In this document: in pieces, positions 8,729-16,689 of the stretch
How positions within the stretch are numbered: position 1 is the stretch's first letter
How the letters are laid out: every line of letters starts with the position of its first letter
NCBI GenBank assembly: GCA_012519655.1
Contig: JAAYPS010000131.1
Span: 1 to 64,000, forward strand
Length of the DNA: 64,000 bases
Source: Clostridiaceae bacterium
Lineage (GTDB): Bacteria > Bacillota > Clostridia > DSM-8532
Direction of reading: 5' to 3'
Program-made: the position numbers and the translations under genes
The notes under the pieces: model-generated
The model's database searches: none
Seen by the model: only the letters and a program-made list of their open reading frames with translations
What the model was told of the DNA's origin: nothing

Positions 8729-10312
8729 TTATCTATTGAAATTCGGTCTCGACAATAACCGCAAATACTTATTGGTTATCTTTAGCAAATGATAAATAAG
8801 ATAATTTATTGAAACTAACACTAACAGATCGAATGTATAGTTAAACAGAAAAAGTTGTTTCGAAGTATCTGCTTCTCCATTACCCAAATAAGGCATAGGA
8901 AACTGGAAAATGCCTATGGCAGCAATTAACCATATAAGCTCGATTTTTAACTTGATAGAGTTGTTTTTAACTCCTGCAGTACGTTTAAGTATTTTATTAT
9001 AAGCATCTGTGTATTCCATAAGAGTGACAATAATAATCATTGAATAAAACATTATAATAAACCATAGTTTTTTTGGAAAAAGTTTCTCCCTTAAATCTGA
9101 CCAGATTGTAAACCTCTTAAATGAAAAAGTATATTCACTTACATCAGTTATCTTATATTTGCCAAGAAAGCTTGAAGTTTGAAAGCTTTGGGCGGCAGTA
9201 TACTTCATACCATTAATTAGCCTATCCGGGTTTAGGATATAAAATTTAATGATCCTTGCATTACTGATTTTCTCGTTAAATTCTTTTTGTGTTATGTCGG
9301 ACCAGGGTACATATTTTGCATATTCATCCTTTGGAAGATACGCATGTTTACCTGCTTCAATGGCCATATCCTTTGATAGACCCAGCATTTCCAAATCTCT
9401 TTGTGGATTTTTTGAATTTTTCAATATACCATAAAATACGGAATTATATTTTGTATCAACACCACAAGTACTATTTACTTGCAAGTATATGCCGAGGGTA
9501 TAAAAAACAATCAAGGCAGTTGTGATTAAAACTGCGGATGTAAAGGTAAGGCTAAAGCCTTTTCTTACAGAGCAATGTTGGGTTTTTATGCATAAGGGAA
9601 AAGTCATGTCGCTTGTATTTTTATATTTAAGAGTAAAGCACTTGACTATCATAACAATAAAAAAGGGGAGTGAAGTTATGCACTGTATTTTCGAGCCCAA
9701 AAAAAGAAAAGATGATATTACAACAAATAAAATATCTGCATTATTTATAGTTATTTTGTTTGAAACATTTAGAATTGATGCAATAAAAAGTAACAATCCA
9801 GTTATCATCATTGGCTCGCCATAAAGGCTATTAAACCAAACAAGGTAATTTCCGTCCAGTACGATAAAAAGAGAGGTGATTGTTAAGACAATTATTGTAG
9901 ATAACTTCTTAATCTTAAGCCACTTGAGACAGAGAAATAATGAAGCTAAGTAAAAAGTTGCATAAACAGCTGCAAGTATTTCTGTATTAAAAATTTTACT
10001 TGCTCCAACACTACATATAATCTTAACTAACGAGATTGGATATATCATACTTGTTGTTGGGATTATACCAAGTAACCTTAGAGGATTAGTTGGTGCCATG
10101 TTATATTTGTTTTTAACATATCTAAAAAAAAGTATTTCAGAATTCTTAATTGTATTTTCATCTTCATACAATCCAGTAACTATCATAATTCGTTGGAAAT
10201 CACCTTGATCAGCTACCCCTGGCATGGGCTGGATAAAAAGAACTTGTATTGTTATTAATATCGCAAAAAATAAATAGATCCAAGTGTAATATTTTTTTAA
10301 AAAAGCTTTCAT
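8729..10312 (-). CDS. Multi-pass membrane protein resembling WsfD-type hexose transferases
   Basis: About 527 residues with roughly ten hydrophobic segments, including an N-terminal one. A large extracytoplasmic loop lies after QVNSTCGVDTKYNSVFYGILKNS. The conserved-looking PGVADQGDFQRIM after the first helix resembles the ADxGDFxR signature I associate with WsfD-like glycan hexose transferases, which use lipid-linked sugars (GT-C fold). This assignment is from memory of the family and is tentative. The frame extends to an ATG at 10366, but neither start has a good ribosome binding site; 10312 places the start just before the first helix. Next downstream on the strand is the PHP protein. A polysaccharide or teichoic-acid decoration role is inferred only. 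Confidence 0.6.
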   Translation of the reverse strand: MKAFLKKYYTWIYLFFAILITIQVLFIQPMPGVADQGDFQRIMIVTGLYEDENTIKNSEILFFRYVKNKYNMAPTNPLRLLGIIPTTSMIYPISLVKIICSVGASKIFNTEILAAVYATFYLASLFLCLKWLKIKKLSTIIVLTITSLFIVLDGNYLVWFNSLYGEPMMITGLLLFIASILNVSNKITINNADILFVVISSFLFLGSKIQCITSLPFFIVMIVKCFTLKYKNTSDMTFPLCIKTQHCSVRKGFSLTFTSAVLITTALIVFYTLGIYLQVNSTCGVDTKYNSVFYGILKNSKNPQRDLEMLGLSKDMAIEAGKHAYLPKDEYAKYVPWSDITQKEFNEKISNARIIKFYILNPDRLINGMKYTAAQSFQTSSFLGKYKITDVSEYTFSFKRFTIWSDLREKLFPKKLWFIIMFYSMIIIVTLMEYTDAYNKILKRTAGVKNNSIKLKIELIWLIAAIGIFQFPMPYLGNGEADTSKQLFLFNYTFDLLVLVSINYLIYHLLKITNKYLRLLSRPNFNR

Positions 10313-10528
10313 ATATGCATGAACTCTTTCAAATGTATTTATATAGTGGGTACGAATATTGGGCATTGTTTATTATATCTATACTCAACATGTAATATTC
10401 ATTAGAGGTTTGATGATGCCTAACAACCTCAGATAATAGCTATTAACGTAGCAAAACAAGCCTATATATCAAGGCTGTATTTGGTTGGGAATCATGTCAT
10501 AGTAAATATGTTAACAAAGTGTAAATAA

Positions 10529-10605
10529 AAAAGTTGTTCTGGTAATAAACATAAATTGCGTATATAATATTACTATTGTGTGAATTTACAAAATCAACAA
10601 CTTTT
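10529..10605. promoter_or_regulatory. Promoter region of the foldase gene with flanking inverted repeat
   Basis: A TATAAT-type -10 lies at 10563-10568, with no convincing -35. It is bracketed by a perfect 10-base inverted repeat, AAAAGTTGTT (10529-10538) and AACAACTTTT (10596-10605). The region is AT-rich, so the repeat could be chance. Confidence 0.35.
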
Positions 10606-10623
10606 AGATGGGGGTAGATATTT

Positions 10624-11631
10624 TTGGCACAGGAAGTTAAGAAGAAGATGGCCACAGACATAAAGATTTTTATTGTTGCATGTACTATTATTGCACTAAT
10701 TTTAGCTGCTGCAATTGTATATCTATTAATGCCTAAGGATATTGCAATTGTTAAAAATAACAAAGTTACTGAAAATGAACTTGCGTTTAACTATTCTCAG
10801 AACCTACAATTTCTTGCCTCTGCTTATGGAGGTCAATTAGATCAGCAGACTATCGTTGCTTATGCAAAACAGCAAGCATTAAGTCAAGCCGTAGAAGTTG
10901 AATATTTGCTTCAAGAAGCTAACAATAATGGCTTTACTGTTAGTAAAGAAGATATAAATTCTGCATGGGGAGAGATGGATGCAAATATAAAAAATAACGC
11001 TGCAGCATATGGCGTTTCGGTAAATGAGTTTTGCGAACAGGTTTTTGGTGTAAAATACAACAAACTTAAGAAAATTTACAGCGAGAATGTTACTGCTCAA
11101 AAATACCGTGAAAAAATAATCGAAGAAATGTCCGTTGATGAAGCTGAAGTAAAGGCTTTTTATGAGGAGAACAAAGATGCTTTCGACTATAATAAAGTAA
11201 GCCATATACTCATTGCGGTTGAAGAGGGAGCAGAAGATTCTGTTGTTGAGGAAAGAAAGAAGAAAGCTCAAGATATTTTAGATAGAGTGAATAATGGTGA
11301 GGACTTTGCTGAACTAGCTAAAGAGTACAGTGAAGACCCGGGTTCTGCCCAGACTGGCGGTCAATATGATGTTCAGAAAGGTCAGATGGTTCCAGAGTTT
11401 GAGGAATGGACATTTTCTCATGAGGTTGGAGACACAGGTCTTATTAGAACAGATTTTGGCTTCCATGTAATGAAATTAGATAGTGTTAACAACACATTTG
11501 AAGCAGCAAGGGATACGGTTGAATATTCATTTAAGTCAGACAAGTATCAGACAACCTTACAAGAAGCATTAGGCGAGGGCGGCGAATACCAGGTTGAGAT
11601 TAAAGACGCGTTTTACGATTTTGCAGGTTAG
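10624..11631 (+). CDS. Membrane-anchored parvulin-type peptidylprolyl isomerase (PrsA-like foldase)
   Basis: A 335-residue extracytoplasmic foldase. A single transmembrane anchor (FIVACTIIALILAAAIVYLL, about residues 16-35) replaces the lipobox of classical PrsA; there is no lipidated Cys. A SurA-N-like helical region follows, then a PpiC rotamase domain from about 185 to 290 with SHILIAVEEG, FAELAKEYSEDPGSAQTGGQ and FGFHVMKLD. It should fold secreted proteins at the outer membrane face, useful for the many exported hydrolases encoded nearby. The start is a TTG with GGGGGT ten bases upstream; an ATG at 10648 is a less likely alternative. It is monocistronic with its own terminator. Confidence 0.88.
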   Translation: MAQEVKKKMATDIKIFIVACTIIALILAAAIVYLLMPKDIAIVKNNKVTENELAFNYSQNLQFLASAYGGQLDQQTIVAYAKQQALSQAVEVEYLLQEANNNGFTVSKEDINSAWGEMDANIKNNAAAYGVSVNEFCEQVFGVKYNKLKKIYSENVTAQKYREKIIEEMSVDEAEVKAFYEENKDAFDYNKVSHILIAVEEGAEDSVVEERKKKAQDILDRVNNGEDFAELAKEYSEDPGSAQTGGQYDVQKGQMVPEFEEWTFSHEVGDTGLIRTDFGFHVMKLDSVNNTFEAARDTVEYSFKSDKYQTTLQEALGEGGEYQVEIKDAFYDFAG

Positions 11632-11732
11632 TACGTAAGACAACAATATTTATTTCCAGTATTCTTGTGTGGCTGTATAATATATTGTGGTTGTGTATGG
11701 ATGTTTGTCATCACATATCGTACAGCTGATTG

Positions 11733-11747
11733 TTGTAAAGGTTACAT
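11733..11747. repeat. Intergenic element TTGTAAAGGTTACAT, copy 2
   Basis: Exact copy of the 15 bases at 1737-1751, lying between the foldase stop and its terminator in a convergent intergenic region. It is followed by TGGAAAAGCTTTATATTAA, close to the bases after copy 1. A convergent position is odd for an operator and favours a dispersed repeat, although a regulator could bind both. Confidence 0.4.
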
Positions 11748-11777
11748 TGGAAAAGCTTTATATTAAGTATAAAAATT

Positions 11778-11815
11778 GGCGGATGCTCGTAAATGCATCC
11801 GCCGTTTCGTTTTTC
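11778..11815. terminator. Bidirectional terminator between foldase and rhomboid-like genes
   Basis: GGCGGATGC (11778-11786) pairs perfectly with GCATCCGCC (11795-11803) around an 8-base loop. On the plus strand GTTTCGTTTTT follows. On the minus strand the hairpin is followed by AATTTTTATA, so it can serve both convergent genes. Confidence 0.8.
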
Positions 11816-11845
11816 TCTTTTCTCTTTGCTTATTATTCGGTTGAA

Positions 11846-12538
11846 CTAATAGTTGTTTTTTATATTCTCCCTGTTAGCTTTATTTCCTTCTTCTATTTGC
11901 CTGTGAAATTCTCTTCTGTTTATATATACCTGTCTTCTCATTTTCATACTTCTATAAACATCTCCACCGAAAAACAAGAAGTAGTTTAGAACTGATGCTA
12001 TGGCGGCCAGCTTACTGGGTACACTACCAAAAATAACACTGAAAGCAATGATTGCCCAGTTTAACCACGCCAAATACTTAATTTTTACAGGTACAAAGAA
12101 AAATAGCAAAATCTCAAAATTAGGAAACAGATAGGCAAAAGCAAGAAATAGAGATAGGTTTAAGTGAGTTGCGTCAGAATAACCAGTTATTAATGCAGCG
12201 ATTATTGTACCCACCATACCGACTAAGTAATATACGTTCAACTTAAAACTTCCCCAAAGCTCCTCCAAACCACTTCCTAAAATGTAATAAAAATATAATG
12301 AAAAGAAAATAAATATAATGCTAAAATTTGGGGGTATAAAGATAAAAGTAATAAGCCTCCATATTTGCCCTTTGTAAACCAGTGCAGGTATAAGTGCCAA
12401 TTTACTAATTATATTCAATGAAGGCATTAAATAATTTAGTATAAAAACTGCAGCGTTTCCTATTACAATATAGGTCATTAATCCGCTTATTGCATATTTT
12501 CCAAACTTTCGTTCAAGTCTATCCAGAAACTTCATCAT
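11846..12538 (-). CDS. Rhomboid-like membrane protein lacking catalytic residues
   Basis: A 230-residue integral membrane protein with about six hydrophobic segments. GQIWRLITFIFIPP near residues 55-70 matches the loop-1 signature of rhomboids and derlins (WRhhTxhhhP), and a polar GSGLEELWGSFK loop follows. The GxSG serine motif and catalytic His of active rhomboid proteases are absent, so it is most likely a pseudoprotease. Start chosen at the ATG pair at 12538 because GAGGAG lies ten bases upstream; an in-frame start at 12577 has none. It ends the NfeD-FloA-regulator gene string. A role in membrane-protein recognition is suggested by the family but not shown. Confidence 0.7.
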   Translation of the reverse strand: MMKFLDRLERKFGKYAISGLMTYIVIGNAAVFILNYLMPSLNIISKLALIPALVYKGQIWRLITFIFIPPNFSIIFIFFSLYFYYILGSGLEELWGSFKLNVYYLVGMVGTIIAALITGYSDATHLNLSLFLAFAYLFPNFEILLFFFVPVKIKYLAWLNWAIIAFSVIFGSVPSKLAAIASVLNYFLFFGGDVYRSMKMRRQVYINRREFHRQIEEGNKANRENIKNNY

Positions 12539-12540
12539 TA

Positions 12541-12625
12541 GTTTAGCGCTCCTCTCAACTTGGAAGATAAATGACATGAATAAATTGTATTCGATTTTAA
12601 TTAATAGATCAAGTTAGCGCTAAAC
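12541..12625. repeat. 10-bp inverted repeat in the leader of the rhomboid-like gene
   Basis: GTTTAGCGCT (12541-12550) and AGCGCTAAAC (12616-12625) are perfect reverse complements, 65 bases apart. In minus-strand RNA the downstream arm occupies the bases between GAGGAG and the start codon of the rhomboid-like gene, so a stem here could hide the translation start. It could also be a paired protein-binding site. Confidence 0.4.
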
Positions 12626-12635
12626 CACATAAGTA

Positions 12636-13376
12636 CTACTTAAATCTTCTTTTTATTTCCTCATATTTTTCCTGGGTAACCAGAGCATCCAGATCTGTGT
12701 TTCTAAGTTTTGCAATATAAGTCCAGCGACCGTATGGGTATATTTTATATATCATAGAAATGTTAATAATATAGGATTTATGGCTCCTTAAAAATAAATT
12801 ATTATCAAGCCTTGCATCAAGATCGTTCAAAGACTCTGAAGTTACAAATCGGTGTCCGTCCGAAGTATATATAACAGTACTTCTGTTTTCACGTTGAATA
12901 ATAATTATATCCTCTTCATCGATAAAAGAAAGACCTTCCTTATTCTTGATCACAATTTTACCAAGGCCTGACTTGTTCTGATATAATGGGTTTGATTGAG
13001 TTTCGGATTTTTTACTGAATAACTCCAGTATTCGGTCCAATGTTTTATGGATTCTCTGGACGTTAAAGGGTTTTACAATATAGTCGAATGCATAGAGCTC
13101 AAAAGCTTTAGGCATGTATTCTTCATGCCCGGTTGCAAAAATAATAATTGCCTTAGGATTTATATCCTGAATCCTCATCGCACACTCTATTCCGTTTAAT
13201 TTAGCCATTTCAACGTCCATAAAAATAACATCGGGGTTTAATGATTCTGTTAGTGAAACAGCGGATTCACCATCCGCCGCCTCACCAACTACTTCAAATC
13301 CTTTGTTTTTTTCTACTAATTTTCTAATTAAAAGCCTTATACCAGCTTCATCATCAGCTATCAATACTTTAAGCAA
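12636..13376 (-). CDS. LytTR-family response regulator
   Basis: A 246-residue two-component regulator. The N-terminal receiver has the acidic pair DDE (8-10), phosphoacceptor Asp54 (IFMDVEM), the Thr in FATGHEEY and the Lys in DYIVKPF. The C-terminal half, from about 140, is a LytTR DNA-binding domain (IVIKNKEGLSFIDEEDIIIIQRENRSTVIYT, ending LRSHKSYIINISMI). The start is a TTG three bases after the upstream stop, with GGTGG positioned before it, so translation is likely coupled. The probable partner is the Spo0B-type kinase at 15469-16365, the only kinase on this strand nearby; they are separated by NfeD, FloA and a small protein. Confidence 0.9.
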   Translation of the reverse strand: MLKVLIADDEAGIRLLIRKLVEKNKGFEVVGEAADGESAVSLTESLNPDVIFMDVEMAKLNGIECAMRIQDINPKAIIIFATGHEEYMPKAFELYAFDYIVKPFNVQRIHKTLDRILELFSKKSETQSNPLYQNKSGLGKIVIKNKEGLSFIDEEDIIIIQRENRSTVIYTSDGHRFVTSESLNDLDARLDNNLFLRSHKSYIINISMIYKIYPYGRWTYIAKLRNTDLDALVTQEKYEEIKRRFK

Positions 13377-13379
13377 AAC

Positions 13380-13685
13380 TTACCACCCACTCATCCTTTT
13401 TGCTTTTGGTTTACCTATTACCTCTGAAAAAATGATACCCTTTATCAAATCCTCTTTGTTAAGTGAAAGAGCGTGTGCGCTTATTTCAGGTCGCTGCTTA
13501 TTAACAGGTGGTATAGGTTTAGTATTAGTTTTTATATTAGTGCTGCTATTGCCACTGCCCTGCACAATCTCATCTAAGGCGATTTGATTCGCCATTTTCT
13601 TTCCATCAGAGCCTCTTGAAGGTGCGTTGTTTTTATTACTAATAGTTTGGGGTCTACGAAAATATGGGTTGCTATAATAAGCCAT
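13380..13685 (-). CDS. Conserved-looking small protein of unknown function
   Basis: A 101-residue soluble protein with a disordered, Asn/Ser/Pro-rich N-terminal two-thirds and a compact C-terminal stretch (LNKEDLIKGIIFSEVIGKPKAKR) that looks like a short helix followed by a basic tail. I do not recognise a named family, though similar tails occur in short hypothetical proteins near flotillin genes in clostridia (memory, not checked). It has a good AGGTAGGTG site, begins 30 bases after floA and ends 3 bases before the LytTR regulator, so it is almost certainly translated as part of that operon. A peptide-like adaptor to FloA or the regulator is conceivable. Confidence 0.65.
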   Translation of the reverse strand: MAYYSNPYFRRPQTISNKNNAPSRGSDGKKMANQIALDEIVQGSGNSSTNIKTNTKPIPPVNKQRPEISAHALSLNKEDLIKGIIFSEVIGKPKAKRMSGW

Positions 13686-13715
13686 TTTACTGCACCTACC
13701 TTTTATTTTAGAATA

Positions 13716-14714
13716 TTATTTTTTATCACCCGGTGTGGAGTCCTGCTTACCAATATCCGATATTGAGTTTCTCATTTGGGTATCGGAAATAACGTTTTGC
13801 ATGTTGTAATAATCCATTACTCCCAGGTTTCCTTCACGTAAAGCTGATGCCATAGCTTTTGGAACTTCTGCTTCTGCCTCAACAACTTTTGCCCTCATTT
13901 CCTGTACTGCAGCCTTCATTTCTTGCTCCCTAGCAACAGCCATGGCTCTTCTTTCTTCAGCTTTTGCCTCGGCGATGCGCTTATCTGCTTCGGCTTGGTC
14001 TGTCTGTAGTTGAGCACCAATGTTTCTGCCCACATCGATGTCTGCTATATCAATTGATAGGATTTCGAAAGCAGTTCCAGCATCAAGACCTTTTTCAAGG
14101 ACTGTTTTTGATATTAAGTCGGGATTTTCAAGAACATCGGAATGGTACTCTGAAGATCCCACCGTAGTAACAATACCCTCTCCTACACGGGCGATGATGG
14201 TTTGCTCTCCAGCACCACCTACTAAACGGTCAATATTTACTCGTACAGTGACCCTTGCTTTTGTTTTTAGTTCGATACCGTCTTTTGCCATAGCAGATAT
14301 AAGTGGTGTCTCAATAACTTTTGGATTTACGCACATTTGGACTGCTTCAAGTACATCACGTCCAGCCAGATCGATAGCAGCAGCTCTTTCAAATTCAAGA
14401 GGTATGTTTGCTCGTTGTGCTGCAATTAGGGCATTAACAACTTTGTCAACATTTCCTCCTGCAAGATAGTGAGCTTCAAGCTGATCAATTTTTAAGTCGT
14501 TCAGTCCGGCTTTATAGGCCTTCACTAATGGGTTAACAATTCTTGATGGTATAACTCTTCTAAGTCTCATACCTACAAGTGTCATAATACCAACTTTTAC
14601 ACCAGCGGCACCCGCTGATATCCATAGACCAACTGGTACGAAACTGAAAAAGAATGAAAGAAAAACAATAACAGCAACAATAATTAAGAATAATGCAAAA
14701 ATACTACCTGGCAT
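13716..14714 (-). CDS. floA: Flotillin-like protein FloA
   Basis: A 332-residue SPFH-domain scaffold of functional membrane microdomains; the length matches Bacillus FloA (about 331). There is an N-terminal membrane hairpin (about 5-45, [20 protein letters not shown]), then [23 protein letters not shown], the SPFH core with [32 protein letters not shown], and a long Ala/Glu-rich coiled coil ([19 protein letters not shown]). GAGGAGG precedes the ATG. It lies downstream of NfeD, its usual partner, with a 53-base gap. Unusually, the same strand also carries a sensor kinase before and a LytTR regulator after this pair. Confidence 0.96.
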   Translation of the reverse strand: MPGSIFALFLIIVAVIVFLSFFFSFVPVGLWISAGAAGVKVGIMTLVGMRLRRVIPSRIVNPLVKAYKAGLNDLKIDQLEAHYLAGGNVDKVVNALIAAQRANIPLEFERAAAIDLAGRDVLEAVQMCVNPKVIETPLISAMAKDGIELKTKARVTVRVNIDRLVGGAGEQTIIARVGEGIVTTVGSSEYHSDVLENPDLISKTVLEKGLDAGTAFEILSIDIADIDVGRNIGAQLQTDQAEADKRIAEAKAEERRAMAVAREQEMKAAVQEMRAKVVEAEAEVPKAMASALREGNLGVMDYYNMQNVISDTQMRNSISDIGKQDSTPGDKK

Positions 14715-14767
14715 GAAAACCCTCCTCTACTGATTTTTATTTTAGTATGATATTTTAATGTCTTATA

Positions 14768-15265
14768 TTAGATTACTCTTACAACTATTCTACGTCCAGT
14801 TACTTCGATAATTTTAACTTTTGTATCTTTAGAGATATAGTCACCCTCACTTACAACATCAAGCCTTACACCATTGAACTCTGCCGTTCCCGCAGGTCTT
14901 AATGCTGTGAGAGTTATTCCTTCCTTATCAAGAAAATATTCAAGATCTTCAGTACCAATATACCCATCTTTCTTATTTAATGTTTCTTGGAGTATTAATG
15001 TTTTTGATAATCTTCCCTTTGCAGCAGAGTGTAAAATAATAGCAAGCACCACACCGAAAATGACAAGTAAGATCACTACCATTACTAATGCTTCAAATGG
15101 TGTTGAGGCAGTTAAGATAATCCCTATAACAAGCAAAACAAGACCAAGTCCTCCAGATACACCGAACCCCGGAGTAAAAATTTCAATGATTAAAAGCACG
15201 AGACCTACAACAAGAATAATAATTTGATAAATTTGTATTCCATCTAAAAAACTAAACAAATACAT
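14768..15265 (-). CDS. NfeD-family membrane protein
   Basis: A 165-residue short-form NfeD: three membrane segments in the first 85 residues (IIILVVGLVLLIIEIF; GLVLLVIGIILTAS; ALVMVVILLVIFGVVLAIIL) followed by a C-terminal OB-fold (LTALRPAGTAEFNGVRLDVV ... VIEVTGRRIVVRVI). There is no N-terminal ClpP-type protease, so it is the stomatin/flotillin-associated short form. It likely binds FloA at the membrane. AGGGGGTG stands five bases before the ATG. A 203-base gap separates it from the kinase upstream and may hold its promoter; an isolated TATAAT is visible there on the minus strand without a clear -35. Confidence 0.92.
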   Translation of the reverse strand: MYLFSFLDGIQIYQIIILVVGLVLLIIEIFTPGFGVSGGLGLVLLVIGIILTASTPFEALVMVVILLVIFGVVLAIILHSAAKGRLSKTLILQETLNKKDGYIGTEDLEYFLDKEGITLTALRPAGTAEFNGVRLDVVSEGDYISKDTKVKIIEVTGRRIVVRVI

Positions 15266-15468
15266 TCAAACACCCCCTTATTTAGAATTGTTACTGATAA
15301 AATATCTTGATTTGATTTCCTGAATGCATTCGTAAATAGTAATATGACTGAATTATTTAAGCCTTTTACGCATAATGCTCATTTAATTATAGTATATTCT
15401 ATATCAATGAAAATTGAAGTATTAGTTGCTAAATTGTACAAAAACCTGTTTGTAATGTCGTTTTTTAT

Positions 15469-16365
15469 TTAATAATTCTTCGCCATTGTATTTCTTTTGT
15501 TATGTGCTTTGGGTATATGAACCGTGAACACAGTGTATCTATCATCAGAACTAACTTCAATTCTCCCATTATACTTTTGTATTATGTTTTTTGTTATAGC
15601 TAACCCCATACCTTGACCGAAATCTTTTTTGGTAGTGAAGCCAGGTTCAAATATTTTTCCCTTAATTTTTTCGGATATCTTAGCGCCGTTATCCTTCACA
15701 CTTACAATATATGAGCTAAAATTCTCTGTTAACTCCATTTGCAATAGTCGGTTATCTGGTTTCTCACATAGGGATGAGATTGCATTATCAATAAGGTTTC
15801 CTAAAACTCTACATAGCTCCCAGGAAGGAATGGGAAGGTCTTCGAAACGAGAGGTAACTGTAACTTCCATAGTAATCATATTTTGCTCAGCAGTCATTCG
15901 TTTTGCTTGTAAAAGAGCGTTAATTGCCGGACTTGCAGTCTTTAAGACTTGACTGACTGACTGTATATCTTTATATGTCTTGTTAATATAGTTCCGCGCT
16001 TCTTCATATTCATCCATTTCAATTAAGCCATAAACAACTTGCAAGTGATTTAAAAAGTCATGTCTTTGAGCTCTTAGAGTGTTGTTCAGCATTTCAACTG
16101 ATTTTAGAGTTTCTTTCATCATATTGTTTTGCATATTAACCCTTAATATATAGTAGATATCACGGCCCGAGAAAACAATGGCTATAATGGAGATAATCAC
16201 AATGAATATAAAAAAGAGTTGACTGCCTGTTCTCAATTCAACAAAAACAGAAGACGGCGATAAAAACAAATACAAAAGTAATACTAGTATTGCGACAATT
16301 TGTATAATGTTAGTTAGTAGTGTTATAACTACAGCCTTTTTTACTTTTAAACGCATGTTCTTCAT
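15469..16365 (-). CDS. Sensor histidine kinase, Spo0B-type phosphoacceptor with GHKL ATPase
   Basis: A 298-residue membrane kinase. Two transmembrane segments (about 11-37 and 50-66) enclose only a dozen external residues, so it probably senses within the membrane or through a partner. The Spo0B-like dimerisation helix carries the phosphoacceptor His102 in RAQRHDFLNHLQVVYGL. The ATPase domain shows the N box NLIDNAISSL, G1 SVKDNGAKI and G2 GQGMGLAITKNI. This type normally pairs with LytTR or CitB regulators, and a LytTR regulator lies on the same strand at 12636. Lack of an external sensor and adjacency to NfeD/FloA suggest that it monitors membrane state; this is inference. Confidence 0.88.
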   Translation of the reverse strand: MKNMRLKVKKAVVITLLTNIIQIVAILVLLLYLFLSPSSVFVELRTGSQLFFIFIVIISIIAIVFSGRDIYYILRVNMQNNMMKETLKSVEMLNNTLRAQRHDFLNHLQVVYGLIEMDEYEEARNYINKTYKDIQSVSQVLKTASPAINALLQAKRMTAEQNMITMEVTVTSRFEDLPIPSWELCRVLGNLIDNAISSLCEKPDNRLLQMELTENFSSYIVSVKDNGAKISEKIKGKIFEPGFTTKKDFGQGMGLAITKNIIQKYNGRIEVSSDDRYTVFTVHIPKAHNKRNTMAKNY

Positions 16366-16689
16366 AACGCCAGCCCCTGTGAAATTCTCTTCATTTATAT
16401 TTTTGCATTATTATTGTGCGTACAACAGTAATTATATCACAGTTAACGTTCGTATAGCATAAATAGTCTGTTTAATGTTTCGGTATATATTGTCGTTTGC
16501 GTCATGTGCGATAATACTTGAGTTTTGATTATAGCATTCGACCTACCGCAATTTGAATTAATAAGTCCAATACCGTTGCTGTCTTTTATCTTCCTTTTAT
16601 GTTTAATATATTTTAGTATATAGAATTGATAAAGGCGAAATATGCTGATACTATGGATGTAGATTAACATTGAAAAGGATGTGTCAACA
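16366..16689. other. Divergent intergenic region, kinase / xylanase
   Basis: 324 bases between the divergent kinase and GH10 genes. It is AT-rich. No convincing consensus promoter, terminator or structured RNA was identified. The run TTTAATATATTTTAGTATATAG near 16600-16623 may hold the xylanase promoter. Confidence 0.4.
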
